Positions 44,819 through 51,925 of a DNA stretch of 64,000 nucleotides are shown piece after piece. Numbering within the stretch: the stretch's first letter is position 1; every line of letters starts with the position of its first letter. Position numbers and translations under genes: made by a program. The stretch is from Lactobacillales bacterium (GTDB lineage: Bacteria; Bacillota_I; Bacilli_A; RF39; UBA660), in assembly GCA_015059545.1 (NCBI GenBank), contig SVAG01000001.1:1-64000 (forward strand). Reading direction: 5' to 3'. The notes beneath the pieces were generated by a model. The model ran no database searches and had not been told where the DNA came from. It saw nothing but the letters and a program-made list of their open reading frames with translations.

Positions 44819-45661
44819 TTAATCACCTCTATGATAAATATTATAAATTTCACTTTTTGGAACATTTCTTTCTTTAGCAACTTTCTTTATTGCTTCTTTT
44901 GAATCGTATCCTTCTTTAATATATAAATTGACATGTTGGGCTATTGTCAAGTTATCATATGTATTTATTTCTGTATTTCCTTCTACTATTAAAACAATTT
45001 CTCCTTTTACTTCTTCTAGTTCTTTTATAACTTCTTCTATGGTACCTCTATATACTTCTTCAAATTTTTTAGATATTTCCCGGGAAATACTGATTTTTCT
45101 ATTTCCCAACACATCTTTTATATCTTCTAAAGTCTTTATAATGCGATGAGGTGCTTCATAAAAGATTAAAGTTGTTTTTAATTGTTTTAATACTTCTAAT
45201 TCTTTTTTTCTTTTTGAATCTTTACTATTTAAAAATCCATAAAAGGTAAATGGACTTGGATTTATACCTGAAACTGTTAAAGCTGGTATTAAAGCTGTTG
45301 GACCAGGTAATGATACTACATTAAAATCATTTTTGATTGCAATTTTAACTAATTCATATCCTGGATCACTAATTACAGGTGTCCCTCTATCTGTCACCAC
45401 ACCAACATTATATCCTTTATTTAAATAATCTAATAATATATTTTCATTTTTTGTTTCATTATAATTATGACTTGAAATTAATTTTTTATTTATATTTAAA
45501 TAATTTAATAATTGTCTTGTAACTCTTGTATCTTCAGAAAATATAACTTCTACTTCTTTTAATATATTTATTGCACGAAGTGTTATATCTTCCATATTTC
45601 CTATTGGAGTTGATATTAAATATAATATTGGCTTATCATTTATATAACTTTTTTGTGACAT
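44819..45661 (-). CDS. rsmI: 16S rRNA (cytidine1402-2'-O)-methyltransferase
   Basis: RsmI methylates C1402 in the decoding centre. The 280-residue protein shows YLISTPIGNMEDITLRA, the FSEDTRVTRQLL segment and VVSLPGPTALIPALTVSG. I chose the ATG at 45661 with AAGGGATG upstream; the longer frame to 45718 only reads the end of the upstream methyltransferase gene in another frame. Confidence 0.95.
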   Translation of the reverse strand: MSQKSYINDKPILYLISTPIGNMEDITLRAINILKEVEVIFSEDTRVTRQLLNYLNINKKLISSHNYNETKNENILLDYLNKGYNVGVVTDRGTPVISDPGYELVKIAIKNDFNVVSLPGPTALIPALTVSGINPSPFTFYGFLNSKDSKRKKELEVLKQLKTTLIFYEAPHRIIKTLEDIKDVLGNRKISISREISKKFEEVYRGTIEEVIKELEEVKGEIVLIVEGNTEINTYDNLTIAQHVNLYIKEGYDSKEAIKKVAKERNVPKSEIYNIYHRGD

Positions 45662-45665
45662 ACTA

Positions 45666-46388
45666 TCATCCCTTAAAATATTTTTGTATTTGTTCTGTAT
45701 AATCACCGTTTTCTTCATGAGAATAAAGTGGTGATAATATTTTTAATCCAGGTTTTCCATTTTTTACACCTTCAATTAATAAAATGTTGGCTTCTTTTTC
45801 TATACCCGGATATACAAATCTTACTTTTTTTGGTTCTATTCCATTCTTTTTCATTTCTGTTACTATATCCATAAATCTTTCTGGTCTATGTACAATAGCT
45901 AAACATCCTTTATTTTTTAATAATTTTCTACTTATTTTCATTATTTGTTCTAAATTTAGTTTTATTTCATGACGAGCTATCGTTTTTGCTTCTTTTTCAT
46001 TTAATTTAGAATCAGGATTTACCTTAAAAAAAGGTGGATTACATGTTATTACATCAAATATTTCTGTTTCTTTATTTTCTGCATATATATTTATATCTTC
46101 ATTTATTATATCAATTTGATTTTCTAATTCATTATGTTTTACTGATTTAATAGCTAAATCATATGATTCTTTTTGTATTTCTACTCCTGTTATTTTAGCA
46201 TCTGTTTTTGTTGAAAGTATAAGTGGAATTACAGCATTACCACATCCTATATCTAAAATATTTTTTATATTTTTATTTAATGTTACAAAATTAGGAAGTA
46301 AAACTGAATCTAATGAAAAGTTAAACATATCTGTATTTTGATATATTTTTAAATCTTTATATTCTAATAAATAATTAATTACTTCCAA
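45666..46388 (-). CDS. tRNA1(Val) (adenine37-N6)-methyltransferase-like (TrmN6/YabB)
   Basis: The 240-residue SAM-dependent methyltransferase has ILDIGCGNAVIPLILSTKT for SAM binding and the NPPF catalytic motif (ITCNPPFFKVNP), typical of N6-adenine methylation. Its position between ricT and rsmI equals yabB of B. subtilis. It overlaps ricT by 14 bp. Confidence 0.9.
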   Translation of the reverse strand: MEVINYLLEYKDLKIYQNTDMFNFSLDSVLLPNFVTLNKNIKNILDIGCGNAVIPLILSTKTDAKITGVEIQKESYDLAIKSVKHNELENQIDIINEDINIYAENKETEIFDVITCNPPFFKVNPDSKLNEKEAKTIARHEIKLNLEQIMKISRKLLKNKGCLAIVHRPERFMDIVTEMKKNGIEPKKVRFVYPGIEKEANILLIEGVKNGKPGLKILSPLYSHEENGDYTEQIQKYFKG

Positions 46389-47163
46389 CTGTTTCTTCCT
46401 CTATTCCAGTTCCAGTTTGTACTTTATATTTTTTATTTAAAATATCTAATGATACAACTTGTCCTTCTTTTCCATCTTTTGTTTTTATTGTTTGTCCCAT
46501 TTTTGGTAATTCTTTTCTACATTCAGTATAACATTCATCTTCATATTTTAAACAACATAAAAGTCTTCCACATAATCCATTTATTTTTGATGGATTAAGC
46601 GCTAAATTTTGATTTTTAGCCATTTGTATAGATACTGAATCAAATTCTTTTATAAATCTTGAACAGCATAATTTTTGTCCACAACTTCCTATTCCACTTA
46701 CTTTTTTAGCTTTATCTCTTACACCTATTTGTCTAAGTTCTATTCTTGTATGATAAATAGTTGCTAGATCTTTAGCTAAATTTCTAAAGTCTATTCTTGT
46801 ATCTGATACAAATTTAAATATTAATTGTTCTCTATCATGTGTATAATATGCTTCTATTATTTTCATATCTAGACCATATTCTTCTGCCAGTGATATACAT
46901 TTTTTCATTGCTTTTTCTGCATCTTTAATATTTTTTTGATTAGTATGATAATCTTGTTTTGATGCTATTCTTATTACTTTATTTAATTTTTTATCTAACT
47001 TTTTTGAATCTATTGGATGAATATCTGTTACTACTTTACCAAATCTTAAAGTTTCTTCTATTTCTACTATTACAGTTATATTTTTATTTAGTTTTAAATC
47101 ATTTACATAAAAATATTCTATTGTATCTCCATTATCTAATGTAATTCCTACTATTTTATCCAT
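46375..47163 (-). CDS. ricT: RicT (YaaT), PSP1-domain regulator
   Basis: RicT is part of the RicA-F-T complex that promotes RNase Y dependent mRNA maturation and affects competence, biofilm and sporulation. The 262-residue protein has the PSP1 domain with the conserved cysteines GSCGQKLCCSRF and INGLCGRLLCCLKYEDECY, which bind iron-sulfur clusters. It overlaps holB by 8 bp. The other Ric genes are not in the window. Confidence 0.93.
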   Translation of the reverse strand: MDKIVGITLDNGDTIEYFYVNDLKLNKNITVIVEIEETLRFGKVVTDIHPIDSKKLDKKLNKVIRIASKQDYHTNQKNIKDAEKAMKKCISLAEEYGLDMKIIEAYYTHDREQLIFKFVSDTRIDFRNLAKDLATIYHTRIELRQIGVRDKAKKVSGIGSCGQKLCCSRFIKEFDSVSIQMAKNQNLALNPSKINGLCGRLLCCLKYEDECYTECRKELPKMGQTIKTKDGKEGQVVSLDILNKKYKVQTGTGIEEETVGSN

Positions 47164-48058
47164 CTATATCACCTCTTGATAATTCAATTATTAATTTATC
47201 TAGTAATAAACTTTGATTAGCATTTATTTTTATATGTTCTTTTAATTCTATTATTTTATTTATTTTATATATTAAGTTATTAAATGTATTATTATTTGCA
47301 ATTACTTCTATTTCTTCTTTATATTCATTAAATAATTCTATTTGCCTATTTAATTTAAAATTAAGTACATCTTTATAATAGATTAATATTAATTCATATC
47401 CATTTATATAATCTTTTCTTTCTTTAAAATATTCATGCCATAATTTTTGAGTCATTAATAGAGTTTCTATTTTTTCTTTTTCTAAATATTTTATAAAATT
47501 ATTAACATATTCTAATTTTTCTTTTATTTCTTCATCTATAATTTCTTTTTCTTTATTTTTCTTAAGTGATATTATTTGACATCTTGACACTATAGTTGTT
47601 AATAATTGATATATATTTTTGGTTACTAATATTGCGATTATATTTTCTTCTGGTTCTTCTAAAAATTTAAGTATTGAATTAGAAGCTTGTACATTTAATA
47701 ATTCTGCATTGTTTATTATATATATTTTTTTATTTGATTCAACACTTTTTTTACTGAATTCCCTTTGTAATTCATCTAATTGTTCTTTTTTTATCCACAT
47801 ACCATCTGGTTCTATTATTTTTATATCTGAAAAGATATTTTTATCTATTTTTTGACATTGTGTACAATTAACACATTGATTGTTATTAGTATAATTATTA
47901 GGACATAATAAGGTTTTTGCAAATGAAATTGCTATATCTAATGCATCTTCATTTCCATTAGTTTCAAATAAATATGCATGTGAATAAGTATTTTTATTTA
48001 CTGCATTTGTTAAAGTTTTATATACTATATTTTGACTTTCCATATACTTATCTAGCAT
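47156..48058 (-). CDS. holB: DNA polymerase III subunit delta'
   Basis: Part of the clamp loader. The 300-residue AAA+ protein has a degenerate P-loop region (SHAYLFETNGNEDALD), the zinc module CVNCTQCQKI, and SNSILKFLEEPEENIIAILV. Absence of a normal Walker A fits delta', which does not hydrolyse ATP. It starts at an ATG with AGGAGG; tmk, its usual upstream partner, is not here. Confidence 0.94.
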   Translation of the reverse strand: MLDKYMESQNIVYKTLTNAVNKNTYSHAYLFETNGNEDALDIAISFAKTLLCPNNYTNNNQCVNCTQCQKIDKNIFSDIKIIEPDGMWIKKEQLDELQREFSKKSVESNKKIYIINNAELLNVQASNSILKFLEEPEENIIAILVTKNIYQLLTTIVSRCQIISLKKNKEKEIIDEEIKEKLEYVNNFIKYLEKEKIETLLMTQKLWHEYFKERKDYINGYELILIYYKDVLNFKLNRQIELFNEYKEEIEVIANNNTFNNLIYKINKIIELKEHIKINANQSLLLDKLIIELSRGDIDG

Positions 48059-48067
48059 ATTTACCTC

Positions 48068-48256
48068 CTAATATATTAATGTTTCAATTAATATTAATGA
48101 AAATAATGATGGGTATCCTAATATTGTTAATATTCCTACTGTTATTATATTAATAGGTATTATTATTCCAAACGATACTGCGATTAAATTATATCCATAT
48201 AATAAAAAAGAACTTAAAATTATTTTTTTTATTGTGTTAAATATTTTTTTTAACAT
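48068..48256 (-). CDS. bofA: BofA-family membrane protein
   Basis: The 62-residue protein is made of two hydrophobic helices with NLIAVSFGIIIPINIITVGI and LGYPSL, matching the BofA family. In B. subtilis BofA inhibits the SpoIVFB protease that processes pro-sigma K. Family members occur in non-sporulating relatives, where the function is unknown. Position directly after recR is the B. subtilis arrangement. Confidence 0.85.
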   Translation of the reverse strand: MLKKIFNTIKKIILSSFLLYGYNLIAVSFGIIIPINIITVGILTILGYPSLFSLILIETLIY

Positions 48257-48293
48257 ATTATCACCTAATAAAAGGTATGATAATTGTTCTTTT

Positions 48294-48893
48294 TTATGAA
48301 ACTGACTTTCTATCTTCTAAAGCCATTTCTAATGTAAGTGTATCTATATATTCCATATCTACACCTATTGGTATTCCATGTGCTATTTTTGTTATTTTAA
48401 CATCTTCTTTTTCTAATAGTTTTGATATATAAAGTGAAGTTGTTTCTCCTTCTATACTAGGTTTAAGTGCTAGTATTATTTCTTTTATATCTTCTTTTTT
48501 TATTCTTTCAATTAATGATGAAATATTAATATCACTTGGATTTATACCATCTAATGGTGATATTAATCCATCTAATACATGATATAAACCTCTATATGTA
48601 CCGACTTTTTCAAAAATCATTACATTTTTTACATCTTCTACTACACATATTGTATTTACATCTCTATTTGTCATTTTACATATTTCACATAAATCTTCTT
48701 CTGATAAGTTATTACATTTATTACATCTTTTAATTTTTGTCTTTACATTTTTTAATGTTTCTGAAAATAGATCTAGTACTTCACTATCTATTTCTAATGT
48801 TGATAAAGCTAATCTCTCAGCTGTCTTTTCTCCTATTCCAGGTAATTTTTTAAAACATTCTATTAAATCTTTAATTGTACGTGGATAATTCAT
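48294..48893 (-). CDS. recR: Recombination protein RecR
   Basis: RecR with RecO and RecF loads RecA at gaps. The 199-residue protein has the helix-hairpin-helix KLPGIGEKTAERLAL, a four-cysteine zinc finger (CNKCNNLSEEDLCEIC) and a TOPRIM domain starting ICVVEDVKNVMIFE. It shares one base with ybaB. Confidence 0.96.
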   Translation of the reverse strand: MNYPRTIKDLIECFKKLPGIGEKTAERLALSTLEIDSEVLDLFSETLKNVKTKIKRCNKCNNLSEEDLCEICKMTNRDVNTICVVEDVKNVMIFEKVGTYRGLYHVLDGLISPLDGINPSDINISSLIERIKKEDIKEIILALKPSIEGETTSLYISKLLEKEDVKITKIAHGIPIGVDMEYIDTLTLEMALEDRKSVS

Positions 48894-49189
48894 TAGAATA
48901 GACCTGGCATTCCTTGTGTATATTTACCCATTCTTTTATCTGTTTCTTTATCAATTTGTTTCATAGCATCATTGATTGCTACTATAATCATATCTTGTAC
49001 CATTTCCATTTCATCTGCTTCTATACTTTCACTATCTATATTTATTTCTAATACTTCTTTTGTTCCTTTTACTTTTACCGTAACTATTGAAGATTTACCT
49101 TCAAATATTTCACTATCTATTTTATTTTTTTCTTCCATCATATCTTTTTGTAATTTTTGTGCTTGTTTCATCATAGCTTGTATATTCAT
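48893..49189 (-). CDS. YbaB/EbfC nucleoid-associated protein
   Basis: The 98-residue dimeric DNA-binding protein has the typical NIQAMMKQAQKLQKDMMEEK start and a C-terminal VAINDAMKQIDKETDKRMG. It lies between dnaX and recR, its conserved location, and probably coats DNA nonspecifically. Confidence 0.95.
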   Translation of the reverse strand: MNIQAMMKQAQKLQKDMMEEKNKIDSEIFEGKSSIVTVKVKGTKEVLEINIDSESIEADEMEMVQDMIIVAINDAMKQIDKETDKRMGKYTQGMPGLF

Positions 49190-49204
49190 ATTTATTCCTT
49201 CTTT

Positions 49205-50830
49205 CTAATTATATTCTATTATATCACTAAATTCTTTATCTATATTATTATTATCATTTTTTTCTAATGTTTTAATAACTGGTTCTTCCATATATGTATA
49301 TGTTTTCTTTTTACTATTAAATTCTTCTTTTATTTTATTCCAATTATCTATATTTGTAGATATTAACAAATATTTTCTATTAAATACTTCATTGAATAAT
49401 TCTTCTATTTTTAATATTTGTTCATTAAATATTTTTGATAATCTATCATTTTCATAAACAAATATCATATTTTCTTCACTCATAGCTTTTAATTCACCTT
49501 CTAATACTAAAGATGCAATTTCACTATATTGTGGGTTCATTAACATTATCCTTATTTCTTCTATTTTAGGTTTCATTTCTAATAATTGTTTTTTGTTAAA
49601 ATTACACAAAGTATTATTTATTCTTATTTTTTCTAATTTTTCTATTAATTCAGAATCTATATTTTCATTTAATTTTATTTTTGGTAATTCTTGTTTTACT
49701 TTCTTTTTAGGTTCTTCTTTTACTATATTTTCTATTTTAATAGGTTCTACATCTTTTTTAGTATTAAGTAATTTAATAATTACTGTTTCAAATATTAATT
49801 TAGGATTATTTGATTTTTTCATATCTGGTATTATTTCATTAAATCCTTTAATATTTTCAATTATTGTTTCTTCTTTTATTAATTTAGTAAGTGATTCATA
49901 TATTTCACTATTAGATATATTATTATTTACATATTCTTTAGCATTCATTGTTAATAATATATTTCTATAGAACGCTATTATTTCTTCTGATAACTTAACA
50001 AAATTTTTACCATTATTATCAAATTCATCTATTTTTTCAAAGATTTTATTATAATCTTTATTATTTATTAATTCTATTAATTCTTTTAATTCATATTGTG
50101 GAATTGTTCCATTTATTTCATGTACTTCTTTTACAGTTATTTTTGAATCTGAATAAGCAATTACTTGATCTAATATACTTAGTGCGTCTCTCATACCACC
50201 ATCTGATAAGCGTGCGACTTCTAATATTGCTTCTTCTTCTATTTCAATATTTTCTGATTTTACTATTTCTTCTATTTTTTGTTTTATTTTATTTATTCCA
50301 ATCTTTTTAAAATCAAATTTTTGACATCTTGATAATATTGTATTTGGAATTTTATGTAATTCTGTAGTTGCTAATATAAATATTACATGCGCTGGTGGTT
50401 CTTCTAATGTTTTAAGTAAAGCATTAAATGCTCCAATAGTTAACATATGAACTTCATCGATTATATATATCTTATATTTACCTGTTGAAGGTACTAAATT
50501 AACGTTATTTCTTAGTTCTCTTATCTCATCTACACCATTATTTGAAGCTGCATCTATTTCAATTATATCAATTGACTGTTTATTTAATATTTGTGTACAA
50601 TTAACACATTTATTACAAGGTGTAAGATCATTTAATTCTAAACAATTTATTGTTTTTGCTATTATTTTTGCTGTACTTGTTTTACCTGTACCCCTTGGTC
50701 CACTAAATATATAAGCATGAGTTAATTTATTATTTTTAATAGCATTCTTAATTGTTTTAATTATAATATCTTGTCCTACTACTTCTTCAAAATTATTAGG
50801 TCTATATTTTCTATATAATGTTTGATACAT
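49205..50830 (-). CDS. dnaX: DNA polymerase III subunits gamma/tau
   Basis: The clamp loader motor. The 541-residue protein has Walker A SGPRGTGKTSTAKI, the four-cysteine zinc site (CLELNDLTPCNKCVNC), Walker B YIIDEVHML and SRCQKF. The C-terminal third is a lysine/glutamate-rich linker and tau-like domain; no programmed frameshift site was looked for. It has an extended -10 promoter upstream. Confidence 0.96.
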   Translation of the reverse strand: MYQTLYRKYRPNNFEEVVGQDIIIKTIKNAIKNNKLTHAYIFSGPRGTGKTSTAKIIAKTINCLELNDLTPCNKCVNCTQILNKQSIDIIEIDAASNNGVDEIRELRNNVNLVPSTGKYKIYIIDEVHMLTIGAFNALLKTLEEPPAHVIFILATTELHKIPNTILSRCQKFDFKKIGINKIKQKIEEIVKSENIEIEEEAILEVARLSDGGMRDALSILDQVIAYSDSKITVKEVHEINGTIPQYELKELIELINNKDYNKIFEKIDEFDNNGKNFVKLSEEIIAFYRNILLTMNAKEYVNNNISNSEIYESLTKLIKEETIIENIKGFNEIIPDMKKSNNPKLIFETVIIKLLNTKKDVEPIKIENIVKEEPKKKVKQELPKIKLNENIDSELIEKLEKIRINNTLCNFNKKQLLEMKPKIEEIRIMLMNPQYSEIASLVLEGELKAMSEENMIFVYENDRLSKIFNEQILKIEELFNEVFNRKYLLISTNIDNWNKIKEEFNSKKKTYTYMEEPVIKTLEKNDNNNIDKEFSDIIEYN

Positions 50831-50851
50831 ATTATCACCTCATACTGTTTA

Positions 50852-50860
50852 ATTATAACA
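50852..50860 (-). promoter_or_regulatory. Extended -10 promoter of dnaX
   Basis: TGTTATAAT gives the TGn extension plus a perfect TATAAT, about 20 bp upstream of the dnaX start. A good -35 is not visible. Confidence 0.55.
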
Positions 50861-50879
50861 TTTTTTAAAACAATAATAA

Positions 50880-50905
50880 AAGAAAATAATTTAATATTTT
50901 CTTTA
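50880..50905 (-). terminator. Weak terminator after tadA
   Basis: GAAAATA and TATTTTC form an AT-only stem followed by TTTTATTATTG on the - strand. It lies just beyond the canonical parS site. Confidence 0.45.
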
Positions 50906-50921
50906 TGTTTCACGTGAAACA
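50906..50921. other. Canonical palindromic parS site
   Basis: TGTTTCACGTGAAACA is a perfect 16-bp palindrome and equals the published Spo0J/ParB consensus TGTTNCACGTGAAACA. It lies immediately at the stop codon of tadA, between it and dnaX. A cognate ParB is encoded at 26.6 kb. Confidence 0.92.
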
Positions 50922-51350
50922 TTATCTTAGTTTTTTAAAAAATTTTTGAACTAATTCTAATATTTCTTTATTATCTATTTTTACTATTTCATACTTATTT
51001 TTTTTGAAATATTCATTATTTTCTATATTTCCAAAACTATTATTACTCATTGAATATACTATTTTCTTTATTCTTGATTGTATAATTGCTCCTGAACACA
51101 TAATACAAGGTTCCATTGTAGAATATAATGTACAATCATCTAAATGCCATGTTTTTAATTTTTTACATGCTTTATTAATTGCTAATAATTCTGCATGATG
51201 TGTTGCTATATTATTTTTTTCCTTTTTATTATAAGCTTTTGCTATTATCTTATTATTTTTTACAATAACACATCCTATAGGAGTATCTCCTTTTTTATAT
51301 GCTTTTAAAGCTTCTTTATATGCTATTTCTATATATTTTTCATCATTCAT
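50922..51350 (-). CDS. tadA: tRNA-specific adenosine deaminase
   Basis: TadA makes inosine at the wobble base of tRNA(Arg). The 142-residue deaminase has the zinc site HHAELLAI (HAE) and the STMEPCIMCSGAI (PCxxC) motif. The start is the ATG at 51350 with GGTGA upstream. It follows the SRP RNA gene, as in B. subtilis. Confidence 0.95.
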   Translation of the reverse strand: MNDEKYIEIAYKEALKAYKKGDTPIGCVIVKNNKIIAKAYNKKEKNNIATHHAELLAINKACKKLKTWHLDDCTLYSTMEPCIMCSGAIIQSRIKKIVYSMSNNSFGNIENNEYFKKNKYEIVKIDNKEILELVQKFFKKLR

Positions 51351-51366
51351 TATAATCACCTACAAA

Positions 51367-51444
51367 AAAAGCACACACACTTAGAGGTTCTTAAGGCTGC
51401 TATCTTCCGATTCTGACCTGGTTCAAACATAAATGTTGTGCTTT
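51367..51444 (-). ncRNA. ffs: Signal recognition particle RNA, small bacterial type
   Basis: The - strand carries GAACCAGGTCAGAATCGGAAG and then ATAGCAGCC, the conserved domain IV with the GGAA tetraloop and the asymmetric loop bound by Ffh. The 5' end AAAGCACA pairs with TGTGCTTT at the 3' end, which merges into a T run acting as terminator. The length of about 78 nt is the short 4.5S-like form without an Alu domain, shorter than the B. subtilis scRNA. It lies next to tadA and dnaX. Confidence 0.93.
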
Positions 51445-51448
51445 AAAT

Positions 51449-51477
51449 AATATACATTATTATTAAATAAATTGCAA
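51449..51477 (-). promoter_or_regulatory. Promoter of the SRP RNA gene
   Basis: TTGCAA (51472-51477) and TATATT (51449-51454) are 17 bp apart, placing the start at the 5' end of the RNA. The -35 ends only 14 bp from the edge of the parS array. Confidence 0.7.
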
Positions 51478-51491
51478 TTATTATTTATTAA

Positions 51492-51880
51492 TATTTTACG
51501 TAGAACATTGTTTTATATTTTATTCTAATGTTTCACGTGGAACATTGTTTTATTCTTTATTCTTATGTTTCACGTGGAACATTGTTTTATTTTTTTATTC
51601 TTATGTTTCACGTGGAACATTGTTTTATTATTTATTCTTATGTTTCACGTGGAACATTGTTTTATTCTTTATTCTTATGTTTCACGTGGAACATTGTTTT
51701 ATTTTTTTATTCTTATGTTTCACGTGGAACATTGTTTTATTATTTATTCTTATGTTTCACGTGGAACATTGTTTTATTCTTTATTCTAATGTTTCACGTG
51801 GAACATTGTTTTATTTTTTTATTCTTATGTTTCACGTGGAACATTGTTTTATTCTTTATTCTTATGTTTCACGTGGAACA
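51492..51880. repeat. Tandem array of parS sites (10 identical copies plus 1 decayed)
   Basis: TGTTTCACGTGGAACA occurs, without any change, at 51529, 51566, 51604, 51641, 51678, 51716, 51753, 51790, 51828 and 51865. The reverse complement, TGTTCCACGTGAAACA, fits the ParB consensus TGTTNCACGTGAAACA exactly. A degenerate copy (TATTTTACGTAGAACA) at 51492 keeps the spacing. The period is 37 or 38 bp. The AT-rich spacers of 21-22 bp come in three types used in the order ABC ABC A'B A, so a 112-bp unit of three sites was duplicated. The array fills the gap between gyrA and ffs. It is expected to be the main ParB loading centre near the origin; this is inference from the sites. Confidence 0.93.
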
Positions 51881-51885
51881 TTGTA

Positions 51886-51915
51886 TAAAAAAAGTAATGT
51901 TATTTAAACATTACT
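51886..51915 (-). terminator. Terminator of the gyrase operon
   Basis: AGTAATGTT and AACATTACT form a 9-bp stem with a 5-nt loop followed by seven T on the - strand. It separates the gyrB-gyrA transcript from the parS array. Confidence 0.85.
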
Positions 51916-51925
51916 CATTATTTTC

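Noticed and set aside
49593-49970. 125-residue + strand frame antisense to dnaX
   Set aside because: Shadow of the Lys/Glu-rich dnaX C-terminal part; no promoter or ribosome site.
51492-51880. CRISPR array
   Set aside because: The repeat is only 16 bp and palindromic, the spacers are nearly identical AT-rich sequences rather than unique, and no cas gene is present.
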